DNA from: Isohypsibius dastychi
Lineage: Eukaryota; Tardigrada; Eutardigrada; Parachela; Isohypsibiidae
Reading direction: 5' to 3'
Length of the DNA stretch: 10,641 nt
Assembly: GCA_034696485.1 (NCBI GenBank)
Contig: JAQIWT010001482.1
Span: 1-10,641 of the forward strand
The first letter of the stretch is position 1. Every line of letters begins with the position of its first letter. The notes under the pieces were generated by a model, which did no database searches, had not been told where the DNA came from, and was given only the letters and a program-made list of their open reading frames with translations. Both the position numbers and the translations under genes were made by a program. This document shows, piece after piece, positions 1 to 7,868 of the stretch.

Positions 1-167
1 ATTCAGTGAAAAAAACCCCACAGTTTGCACTTTTCGGTTTTGAAATCTGAGTTTTCGGGTTGTGAACGTTTGCTTGTCAGTTGAGGCATTTGAAAACGTA
101 ATACAATTTTAGTGCGCTGCGGAATACGGAACCTATTATGAGTCTAAATTATTTTTCTGTTTTTTAA

Positions 168-278
168 CCTTCACGGAACGCTCGCGTCTTACTCGCTGCC
201 GATTCTGAAGCGCTGATCCGCCAGAACTCTCAGTACTCCACCTTGGCCAACGTCACTTCCTTCATCATGAAATGTTGA
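168..278 (+). other. Short GC-rich open frame, possible exon remnant
   Basis: An open frame runs from just after a TAA (165-167) to a TGA at 276-278, encoding 36 codons that include RVLLAADSEALIRQ. Its codon-like, GC-richer composition stands out against the AT-rich flanks, and a T-rich tract lies just upstream at about 150-165. No usable AG acceptor sits between that tract and the frame, and there is no early ATG, so it cannot be presented as a complete gene. It could be the last exon of an upstream plus-strand gene, a decayed fragment, or chance. I do not recognise the peptide. Confidence 0.18.
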
Positions 279-684
279 CATTAGAAAGAAGCCACAGGAA
301 CACCTTAACACAAAAGACGCAATTTCGTCAATACACATTCAGAACACGCAACAAAGGTTCTATGGAAAAAGCAGCTTGCCCACCAAACAATTTGCCATGT
401 CTCACACCTATCATTGAATGAAAAATGTTTCCGTCTTATCCCACACTTACCGCCTTTATTCTTCCCAAATTGCTATTAATCGTAGTCAGGCCATATGGAA
501 ACCATATTTAAATTGTTTTCCGACCTTGTGGTGCTGTAATTTCAATAATTAACCGAGCTGACATTTCAATCTGGTTAACAATGGCATATGCAAATGCACA
601 TTATGAAATGGATCTTAGCTATTATCGATTCCCGCTGCACCATTGTGCGGCTGATCTAACGGACCATTAACATCAACGCACATC
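279..684. other. 5' flank of the receptor gene, no gene seen
   Basis: No convincing exon was found here on either strand. The only motif of note is an octamer ATGCAAAT at 588-595 (the POU-factor consensus), about 90 bases before the receptor start codon; it may be chance. A TGA in the receptor frame at 652-654 prevents an N-terminal extension of the receptor frame through this stretch without splicing. Confidence 0.3.
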
Positions 685-3135
685 ATGTTCTGGATGTTGC
701 ACAGTCCAGAAATGGTCATGTTTCTTACTCTGAACTTCTGCTCTTTTTTAATCTTCGGGCTAGCGGTCGGCGTTGAGCGAGAATTGGAAATCATCAGCAT
801 TTTACCATATTTTGCTTCGGCTGGTACATCACTGACTTATACCGGTGCTGCACTTGAACTTGCAGTGGAGCGTGCCAATCTGGTATATCAACGAGAAATC
901 TCAGTCAGGGTAACATTTCTCTATGGGCAAAAGAATTATAGCTGTGTGGAAGGAGAAGGAATAATGGCCGATATGATAGCTCGCTATTATTACTTGAATC
1001 AAGCAGAGCCTCGTTGTCTCGCAATTTTTGGGTCGTGTGAGTATAGACTGTTACTGATTGTGCTCCTCAACTTTTAGCTCCGGTATCTTGTTGCAGCTTG
1101 CGGAGGACTCCTTCCAGCAGCTTTTCATGCCAAAGGTAAGAAGTTGACCAGCACGTTGAAAGTCTTGGTTGACAACAGCAACAGGTAAGGATAAGATGTA
1201 TACGAAGACCCTCTAAATCTATGACCATGACTGGAGATTTTCGAGGTCTTACCTGTAAGGTCAGCCCGTAATAGATGCCAAGGAAGAATGTCTGAAATAG
1301 AAAATGGAACTGATGTCATCTTTTGGTTTGCAGAATGGGACGTACTTGCTATAAACACGTAAGTTATGAATGGTGTATATCTCATCACTAGTGCGCGTAA
1401 ATCGGTACAACTTTGCAGTGGTCTAGGTGTGAAGGGCGAGCTGGACCAGACCTTTTTCCCTACTCTGTTCTCGTTGAGCAGTTCGGCGAACAATTTAGCC
1501 GATTTGGTGATGCGAGTTATGCTGAGGAATAAATGGAGACTTGCAAGTGCGATTCTCGACACGAGCGCCGGTAACACTTATTATGTCAAGATGCAACAGT
1601 GCCTGATTGAATCAGCCCGCACCTTCAATGTGAAAATACTGCCCCTCAACTTTGATAGAAGAATGGAGGGTTCAATGGAAGCTGGACTTGTTGCCATCCG
1701 AAAACAAAGCCGAGGTTCGTCCCAACAGTTTGGTTCGTGTGGAATAGGTCACTTTGAATATTGTGCAAAAGAGGAGCGGTTGTGTGTGGGACTTTGTTGT
1801 GTTTAGACAACTGAATTGACACCCTCGCGATTACTGTAATGTGGTTCATATTTTAGTTGTCATTATTCTCGCTGTTACGGATACTGTTATTCGTGTACTG
1901 GTAGGTGTAGGCATATTCATGAAGCGCTTAAAAAATGACTGTGATACCCCTGCAGAGAAAATCTCGGCAACTGCTAATGTCCCCCAATGAATACGTGCGT
2001 TGGAGTTGTTCTGGTCGAATATTTGTAAACACCTTTCGATAATTGCAGTCATTCATCGTCGTTCAACCTATACCTATGAAAATATTTGGAAAGATCGACC
2101 TTTTCACGGTCGAATCAGTAGAGGTGAGACTTACTCAAACAAAAACAGTTGCGTTATAATAACAATCACATTTTAGGATGTAGCGACGTTTAGATCTGTC
2201 ATCTTCCTTACAGCCAGCCCGATCAGGAAACAAAATCTTGGTGCTTTGAATCAGAATATTACCCGGCGCAACTTGGAGCTATATGGGACGACTTTAGAGA
2301 ATAGTTCTACAGTGAGCGAATTTTCATACTGTTAAATAAACGAATAAAACTTTGTGTTTGTCACCCAAAGACGAAACGATGAACGCTTTTCAACATGTCT
2401 GTTTTACAGGCTCTCGATTTTTACACAGTTCGAGCAACATTTGATGCTGTTGAGCTCTTTACCATCGCTGCGAGTGAATCAATGGTCCAAAATGGAACTT
2501 GCAGCGGAGGAGATCTAGCCAGCAGACTTCGAAATCGGACGTTCAGTCTTATGACCGGAACGACCTTTATCGACAAGGACGGGTTTCGTCTACATGATGT
2601 CGATATTTTTGGCTTTGATAACGAAACTCGACGGATGACGGTTGGTTATGGCTAAGAGAGTTTCCTTTCCATAAGTGATCGTGATTAACCTTATTCCAGC
2701 TTTTGGGGCAATACGTCGCTGTGGATGATCAGATTGAATATTTCGACTCCGCTATCATCAACGCGCTGACAAAGCCACCGCCAGACTTGCCTGCTTGTGG
2801 ATTTGCAGATTACGAGAATGTGTGCTTGAGGGGTAGGTATGGATCAACTGGGTCAGCCACGGTTTATATTCGCATGCCTGAAACGGCTTTTTAATGTCGG
2901 CATAATATCTGTTCTGTAGGGTTGAGTGATGGCATGACACCTGCGATTCTGACTCTTCTTGCAATATTTCTCATCATAATTCTGTCGGTTGCATGGAAGA
3001 GGTACAGTGAGGAGTTCAGACTAGCGAACGGCCGGTAGAGTAACTGTGAAGTTGGTTTGATATAGGTTGATAGACAGGGAATCGTGGTGGAAGCTGGGCC
3101 GACAACATATCACCACTGTGCCAGATGGCGATTGA
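685..3135 (+). CDS. Single-pass ANF-receptor-domain receptor lacking kinase/cyclase domains (clearance-receptor-like)
   Basis: Twelve exons join in frame: 685-1036, 1097-1135, 1334-1358, 1419-1714, 1857-1900, 1956-1994, 2049-2123, 2177-2311, 2410-2640, 2700-2832, 2920-3034 and 3078-3135, giving about 513 residues. Every intron is GT-AG; the donor at 2641 (GTTGGT) and the last donor (GTAGAG) are weak. The N-terminus has a hydrophobic signal segment; Met10 (712) or Met12 (718) are alternative starts. The ectodomain follows the ANF-receptor/periplasmic-binding fold of natriuretic peptide receptors: ISILPYFASAGTSLTYTGAA near residue 32, then FPTLFSLSSSANNLADLV, then NRTFSLMTGTTFIDKDGFR. A juxtamembrane Cys pair (C445, C454; PACGFADYENVC) is typical of receptor cyclases. 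One helix spans about 463-482, followed by a 31-residue tail. Family members normally continue into kinase-homology, coiled-coil and cyclase domains; this one stops where the kinase-like domain should begin. I infer a ligand-binding clearance or decoy receptor at the plasma membrane; its ligand is unknown. Confidence 0.86.
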
Positions 3136-3149
3136 TCATATTTTCATGC

Positions 3150-3155
3150 ATTAAA
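3150..3155 (+). promoter_or_regulatory. Polyadenylation signal ATTAAA of the receptor gene
   Basis: ATTAAA lies 15 bases after the receptor stop codon TGA (3133-3135). Its position supports the transcript ending here rather than continuing into cyclase exons. The short 3' UTR matches the compact style of the window. Confidence 0.5.
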
Positions 3156-3498
3156 TATGCGTCCTTAGCTGGGTTTCCTCCCCCATAGCCATCAGCTTTG
3201 TTTAGGTAAACAATCGAGCCAGCAGAAGCAACCCAGATCACCGCCTTGACTGCATTGTGAATTTTATCACTCGTATCCATCCAGCTCGTGCTTATTGTCC
3301 TGTCTGTCTATGTAAAATATGTAAAACTAGAAAACAGTGACTCAGTGCGTAACGTTGCAGCAGGCGTTACAAATCTTCATTTCCTGTCACTATCACATCG
3401 AAAACAGCCCAAGTGTTCAATACGCAACGGTAGTTGTTAGTGGAATGTCACAATAGCCTCCGACGGTAACCTAGGTCAAAGCAGGCTAAGTTGAGATC

Positions 3499-4022
3499 TC
3501 ACATCGAAGAAAGTGCCAAATTTTGACTCAACGTAAATGCCTGACGAAAGGTCACTCCGTTAATCGTAAAAGTTTGAGCTATGTCGGTCCTTACTCCGAC
3601 TGGAAGCACCATGGCTAGGACATCTCCCGCATAAACTGTTCTGGTTGTTTGTGATGAAAGGTGGGTTGAAGGAGATGTTACTAAGCACCTGGTTGCCTGA
3701 TGGGAGTTCAGGTGGCTAAAAACAGTAATGCGTGGTGAGCTCAGGTGAAACACACCAGAACTTGAATAAGATCTTTCGACACATGATGTGGCCCTACATC
3801 ACTAGTCACTACATTCACAGCGGATGAGTTACTCACAAAAACAGGAGGTCGACTGGTAGGCGGGATGACATAGTTGAGCACCATCCCGACGACGTTGTTG
3901 GCCGTGGAGATGCAGCTATCTCCAGCGAAAAAGTCGATTATGGAAGATTGATTGTATGAGGCTTGGGCGTTTGCACACCCCACTGCAAGTATGAATAAAA
4001 ATACAAAAACGGTGGAATTCAT
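3499..4022 (-). pseudogene. Small secreted protein, copy A, with single-base frameshift in exon 2
   Basis: Exon 1 (3837-4022, 62 codons) starts at MNST, encodes a signal peptide (residues 1 to about 19, ending CANA) and ends at the donor GTGAGT. Exon 2 (3499-3715) follows a 121-base intron. Exon 2 is 217 bases against 216 in the sister gene at 5490-5705. The extra base is an A in the AAA run at 3633-3635 on the plus strand. Without it the two copies align to the same TGA (3499-3501). As read, translation shifts after the NNQNS motif and stops at TAA 3560-3562, giving about 113 residues. Exon 1 is about 66% identical to the sister at the protein level, and the shifted part still aligns well, so the lesion is recent, a sequencing or assembly error, or a real altered C-terminus. 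The family is unknown. Confidence 0.72.
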
Positions 4023-4092
4023 GATTGGTATTGCAGAACAGAAAGACAAAAAGTGAAAGAGTGATTTTGTTGTATCACGCTAATTCTGCCGT

Positions 4093-4098
4093 TCTATA
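4093..4098 (-). promoter_or_regulatory. TATA-like element of copy A
   Basis: On the minus strand the sequence reads TATAGA about 73 bases before the exon 1 start codon, at the same distance as the clear TATAAAA of the sister gene. It is a weaker match to the consensus than the sister's box. Confidence 0.35.
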
Positions 4099-4420
4099 CA
4101 ATCTTCCAAGCCAACATGATTAGTTCTCCACCTTTATGTCACAAATATGCTATGTTGGTCTGCTTTTTGACACCTTTCTCTGACTTTCAAGAACTTTCAT
4201 TTCAAGAGACGAATAGGTGTTTGATTGGTGTTCGATGAACTTGATCTTTTAAAGAACAAACGAACAGACAACGGTGAGTGAGGGGCATGAGTGCCGTGAG
4301 GGGGTGAACTAATATTTCAATGTTAAGCATAACTTGCAGCTTGTCTTTCTTGCTTGGAGCTAAGGGATTAGTCTCTCCTGAACTTGAAATTGAAGATGAT
4401 CTGTACTGTGAACTGACCAT

Positions 4421-5267
4421 ATGGACCACCAGCCGTTGCATTAAGTCAGGTGAGTAAGCCACAAAAACTCTGGTCTGAAAATATACGGAGGAATTCAACC
4501 ACGAATTCGGTGTGCCCGTAAATGAGGAAAGCCGAGATGATGTTGACTCACCGAAGCAGTGGCCGCCAGTCGGGCCTCGATCCCACCTGCTGCGGGCACG
4601 CCCCCCCCCTGCCACCCCTTCTGTCAAGTGAAAATTTGTGCCTGCCTACTAGCCGAACTCGCTCTCACTCGCGCAGTGACTAGCGCATATTGCATGTTTT
4701 GTTGCGTTTCGTGAACATCAACTTTCATGATGCTGGTCTGGGCTTCCGAAAATTCAAGAATGATTGCCTTGCCGCAACAATTTCGAGCAAACAACTGTGG
4801 TGTCGCCCGGTTTGGTTTGGCCTGGCCGCCATGGAATCGGAACGCCCCTTCTAGTGACTAAAGCCGAACAAGAACAGTGACCCCGACTGCTTAATCAAAC
4901 AGTGTGGTAATCGGTAGTGTGAATACTCTTAGGAACTGTACGTCACGTTGGTAACTAACCGAGAATAACGGTAAATTTTAGAAGCTTTATTACAACTGCC
5001 AAAAGCTGTAAAATATTGTCTCATACGAGTATGGCGCAGTGTGTTCAAATGGTAGCTGAAGAATGGCAGTGTTAATTATATCACAGCCAAAGGTCACGAT
5101 AACAGTGTTTCACTAAATAAGGTAGCCATTACACAGGCTGTGGTAACCATAGTCACATATTAACCTCAACAGAAAGGAGTGCGTAGATCAAGCGGGTGTT
5201 TCTTTTATCGCCAACGGCCTTGTTCAGTGACCTACTTACGATAGTATATCATCGTAAGGATGATTAT
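4421..5267. other. Spacer between the duplicated units, no gene seen
   Basis: No exon set or family signature could be supported on either strand. A GC-rich patch at about 4550-4620 contains nine consecutive C (4601-4609). The longer minus-strand open frame through 4202-4627 has no recognisable protein pattern and overlaps the duplicated upstream flank. The rest is mixed-composition sequence without obvious repeats. Confidence 0.4.
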
Positions 5268-5489
5268 ATCCATTCACTTTATCGTGCTGTCTGTCTTAGA
5301 AAAACATACAAAAACTAGAAAATACAGACACAATGCAAGTTCTACATCCAAGCGCTACAAATATCCCTTCCAGTGAACACTGCGTCAACAAAATCCCGCA
5401 AGTGTTCAGTAAGCAGCGGTGGTTGTTGGTGGAATGTCGCACAAGCCTCCGACGGTAATCTGGGACAAATCACGTACATAATTCAGACC

Positions 5490-5993
5490 TCACATCAAAG
5501 AGAGCGCCAAATTATTACCCACCGTAAATGTTTGTCGAAAGTTGACTCCGTTGACAGTAAACGATTGGACAACAGTCGTCATCACTCCGATCGGGAGTAC
5601 AGCGGTTAAGATGTCTCCGTTATAACTGCTCTGGTTGTTTGCGATGAAAGGGGGGTCGAAGACGATGTTATCGAGCACCGCGTTGGCCAATGGGACTTCG
5701 GGCGGCTGGGAACAGAAGTGTCATATCAGCTCTAGTAAAACGGATTAGTGCTTGAAATTTGAAAATGATCTCTCTTCTCACATAGTGTTTATACAGGCAG
5801 TACTCACAATAACAGCAGGTCGGCCGCCAGGTAGCTCCACATAGTCGATGACCATTCCGACGACATTATTGGCCGAGGAAATGCAGTCATCGCCGGCGAA
5901 ATACTCGATCACAGAAGATTGGTTGTATGAGGCTTGGGCATTTGTACAACCCACAGCAATCATGAATAAAACGAAACAGATGGTTGAGAGCAT
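5490..5993 (-). CDS. Small secreted protein, copy B, intact (orphan family)
   Basis: Exon 1 (5808-5993) and exon 2 (5490-5705) are joined in phase 0 across a 102-base intron (donor GTGAGT, acceptor CCCAG), giving 133 residues. I chose the MLST start because a signal peptide follows directly (residues 1-19, ending CTNA before QASYNQSS) and it matches the sister's start; an in-frame upstream ATG (6080) would place a charged stretch before it and lies beyond the TATA box. The mature part is about 114 residues with a single cysteine (C37, in AGDDCISSANN) and NQS glycosylation sequons at N24 and within ANNQSS. The C-terminal half alternates hydrophobic and polar residues (TVVQSFTVNGVNFRQTFTVG), suggesting beta-strands. 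I do not recognise the family. It is probably extracellular; the lone cysteine could allow a disulfide-linked dimer, which is inference. Confidence 0.8.
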
Positions 5994-6062
5994 GATCACT
6001 ACAGGCTTTGGAGAAAAAGAGAAAAATCTAAGATGATGAAAGCGAATTTCATCAGGCCTCCA

Positions 6063-6069
6063 TTTTATA
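6063..6069 (-). promoter_or_regulatory. TATA box of copy B
   Basis: The minus strand reads TATAAAA about 73 bases upstream of the start codon at 5993. With the usual spacing, transcription would start near 6035-6040 and leave a 5' leader of roughly 40-45 bases. Confidence 0.6.
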
Positions 6070-6859
6070 TCAAAGATCAAAATTACAGCAACATAATTAG
6101 CTGTTCGTCTTTATGTCATCGTTTTATGTTATGTCTGCTCTTTGGCAGTTTGTTCCAGTTTTCAGAGTAAGAACTTTTATTCCCTTAGGCAAGTGTGTTT
6201 GGTGGGCGTTCGATGAACTGAAGAATAGCTTCTAGTTGAACGGACAGGGCTGGTCAAGACAACGTAAGGTATTCTGGGACGGACAAAGCATACAAAACTG
6301 AGAGGGTGGCGAGCTGTTATATGTGTCCAGCACAATCTGCCACTACGACGGCCATTTTGGACGTTTAAAAATCTTTCACTATACTGCAGCAACCATACCG
6401 TGCAAAAAAATATAACTGGTGTGAAGATTTTTACCAATGCAAACGTGGGGGCTATAGCTTGCGAATCTGGGTCTAAATTGACTGATTGCAAAACATTTAG
6501 CACGGTCTCTTCGCGGCAGTACATTATCCTTCTTGCTTGGTGCTTGTGGTGAGTGTCTCCAGCATTTGAGATTTACAATGGTCTGTACCATGCACTGATA
6601 TCGTTTGAATAACACTCTTGAGTCAAAAAAGAAAGCCACATCAATAACTCTGTCAAGTGTGTAGGAGCACTCATGTGGTTAATCGCTAAGTTGAAACATC
6701 TCGGGTGAAAAGGTCACCAATATAGAATATTCTTCCATCATTGAAATATCCGAGATGCCACGACCGTAATCCAACCTGAAGCTGATCCATTGGTAAATAC
6801 TTGACCACTGAAAGTGAAATTCATTCACCTGGCAATCAGGTGTCCGAACGTGTTGGCTA

Positions 6860-6876
6860 GTCTAGCCTAGCTAGAC
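6860..6876. repeat. Perfect 6-bp inverted repeat
   Basis: GTCTAG and CTAGAC flank a five-base spacer, inside a TAG-rich run. It could be a protein-binding palindrome or chance. Confidence 0.3.
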
Positions 6877-6989
6877 CACGAGCGAGGAAACGTGCGATAA
6901 TGCCTAACCACGGTAGCGCACGAGCACACAGCTACCATTTGCTTAACCGTCTACCACATGCCTCTTTGCCACCTATGGTAAACTATGGA

Positions 6990-7015
6990 CTCAGTCTACT
7001 CTATGGTAGTCTGAG
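6990..7015. repeat. 10-bp inverted repeat with one mismatch
   Basis: The left arm 6990-6999 and right arm 7006-7015 pair in 9 of 10 positions around TCTATG. It lies about 280 bases before the start codon at 7298. Confidence 0.35.
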
Positions 7016-7297
7016 ACTAGGCGATGCTGCGATGCATGGGAAAACGTGAGACGAAAACGACAGCACTAGCTTCACGATGTCTCGTTTCAGCTAGTCTTTA
7101 GCTCGTATCTCCGGGCTGCAATTTCATCTGCCATAACATCATAATTTCGAAGCATCATCATCAAATCTGTTCTACCGCATTCACTCTGCGCGTTTCTTTC
7201 CGGTGGAAGATATCCCGGCATTCGCCACCATTCTAATACGAGTGAGCAGCTTGTTTCATTTCACGACTTACATCCCTGTACAACTCACTATCTCATC

Positions 7298-7687
7298 ATG
7301 TCGGAATCTCATGAAGAATCTCGCCCATCTCCCTTTTCGATCTCGAATGACAACGCTGATCTTCACTCTCCTCCCAAAGCTCCTTCAAAGTTTCGTTCCG
7401 ATTCTGACACTGACATCGATTCCAAACCAAGTCTGAAACGTCAGCAAAGCACGATGCCACCTTTCTCAAGTTTGGATCGATCGAGCCAGTTCTACTCCAT
7501 TCTACGCTACATTGGCATCGCTCTCTTACTCGTCATTGAGTGCATCATTGCCCTTTCCTATGTTGCTTTTCTTACTGGTCTTGAGTGCTTCTTCGCTGTG
7601 GGATATCTCATTGCATATCTTACTTATAAACCTGCCAGCTTATTGTTCGAGAGATTGAAGAGCAAACTGAACAAAAACAAACCTTGA
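7298..7687 (+). CDS. Intronless two-helix membrane protein of unknown family
   Basis: This is a single-exon 129-residue frame, with ATG in the context CATCATGTCG. Residues 1-66 are hydrophilic and rich in Ser, Pro and Asp, with a run of acidic/serine residues (SDSDTDIDSK, about 34-43) and a basophilic phosphorylation-type sequence LKRQQS near 47-51. Residues about 68-112 form two closely spaced hydrophobic segments (YIGIALLLVIECIIALSYVA, then FFAVGYLIAYLTY), suggesting a hairpin with both ends on one side, probably the cytosol, because there is no signal peptide. The C-terminus is basic (FERLKSKLNKNKP) and may be amphipathic. The arrangement recalls membrane-shaping hairpin proteins, but I see no diagnostic motif and assign no family. 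The polyadenylation signal follows immediately. The gene converges on the minus-strand gene at 7869-8885. Confidence 0.7.
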   Translation: MSESHEESRPSPFSISNDNADLHSPPKAPSKFRSDSDTDIDSKPSLKRQQSTMPPFSSLDRSSQFYSILRYIGIALLLVIECIIALSYVAFLTGLECFFAVGYLIAYLTYKPASLLFERLKSKLNKNKP

Positions 7688-7692
7688 ATAAA
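7687..7692 (+). promoter_or_regulatory. Polyadenylation signal overlapping the stop codon
   Basis: AATAAA begins on the last base of the TGA stop (7685-7687). If used, cleavage 10-30 bases downstream gives an extremely short 3' UTR, ending near the C-run at 7715-7725. This also supports 7687 as the true end of the gene. Confidence 0.6.
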
Positions 7693-7714
7693 AATGATTT
7701 TGGTATCAGATTGT

Positions 7715-7725
7715 CCCCCCCCCCC
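7715..7725 (+). repeat. Homopolymer of 11 C
   Basis: Eleven consecutive C residues lie 28 bases after the stop codon at 7685-7687. Such runs are length-unstable and prone to sequencing error. It is outside the coding region. Confidence 0.8.
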
Positions 7726-7868
7726 TCAGCGTTGCATAAAACAACAGAGAGCCAGGACCAAATCTTTCCAAATATTCTATTTACATTTGTTCACACTCTG
7801 GACCTTGAAGACAACTTGGTAAGAGAGAAAAAGTCAAAGCTTTTTTACATGCCTATAGTACTGCCATT

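Larger units (their letters stand above)
3275..4420 (-). repeat. Tandem segmental duplication, copy A
   Basis: This block aligns collinearly with 5268-6600. It shares a 3' flank (similar CCTCCGACGGTAA-containing stretches near 3457 and 5445), a two-exon gene with the same intron position, and upstream motifs such as GTTCGATGAACT (4230-4241 and 6208-6219) and TCTTGCTTGG (about 4348 and 6531). Similarity fades at both ends. No terminal inverted repeats or target-site duplications were seen, so this is an ordinary gene duplication rather than a mobile element. Copy A is about 200 bases shorter upstream of its gene than copy B. Confidence 0.75.
5268..6600 (-). repeat. Tandem segmental duplication, copy B
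   Basis: This is the partner of 3275-4420, in the same orientation and about 2 kb away. Collinear similarity covers the 3' flank, both exons, the intron position, the TATA region and upstream landmarks. Copy B carries about 200 extra bases between GTTCGATGAACT (6208-6219) and TCTTGCTTGG (6531-6540). That insert shows no ends typical of a transposable element, so it may be an insertion in B or a deletion in A. Confidence 0.75.
6601..7297. other. Intergenic region and 5' flank of the membrane-hairpin gene
   Basis: No exon could be supported. Two short inverted repeats are present: GTCTAG/CTAGAC around a 5-base loop (6860-6876) and CTCAGTCTAC/GTAGTCTGAG with one mismatch around a 6-base loop (6990-7015). 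CTATGGTA occurs at 6973-6980 and again at 7001-7008. The last 100-150 bases are pyrimidine-rich and probably include the leader of the gene starting at 7298. No clear TATA box was identified. Confidence 0.35.

Noticed and set aside
1180-1190. Second donor-like ACAGGTAAGG inside receptor intron 2
   Set aside because: Extending exon 2 to it stays open but joins exon 3 in the wrong phase and breaks the conserved ectodomain sequence.
1125-1577. 150-residue minus-strand open frame
   Set aside because: It is antisense to receptor exons and introns. The plus-strand reading is strongly supported by homology and splice phase.
3169-3236. Inverted repeat CTGGGTT / AACCCAG
   Set aside because: Seven-base arms separated by 54 bases are expected by chance.
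3136-3498. Possible continuation of the receptor into kinase-homology and cyclase exons
   Set aside because: All frames were scanned for extended coding segments; only short open stretches with frequent stops appear, and a polyadenylation signal precedes them.
4550-4625. tRNA-like or retroelement-like GC-rich patch (GGGCCTCGATCCCACCTG)
   Set aside because: It does not fold into acceptor and T arms with a proper GGTTCGA-type loop, and no reverse-transcriptase motif is nearby.
4202-4627. 141-residue minus-strand open frame
   Set aside because: No recognisable protein pattern. It covers the duplicated upstream flank, where the matching part of copy B (6177-6639) does not preserve the frame.
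4825-4854. Perfect GCCGCCATGG start context followed by a seven-codon frame
   Set aside because: The frame ends at once in TAG and there is no donor or neighbouring exon; treated as coincidence.
6177-6639. Overlapping minus-strand open frames of 115 and 86 residues upstream of copy B
   Set aside because: No signal peptide, motif or exon structure; the frames do not correspond between the two duplicated copies.
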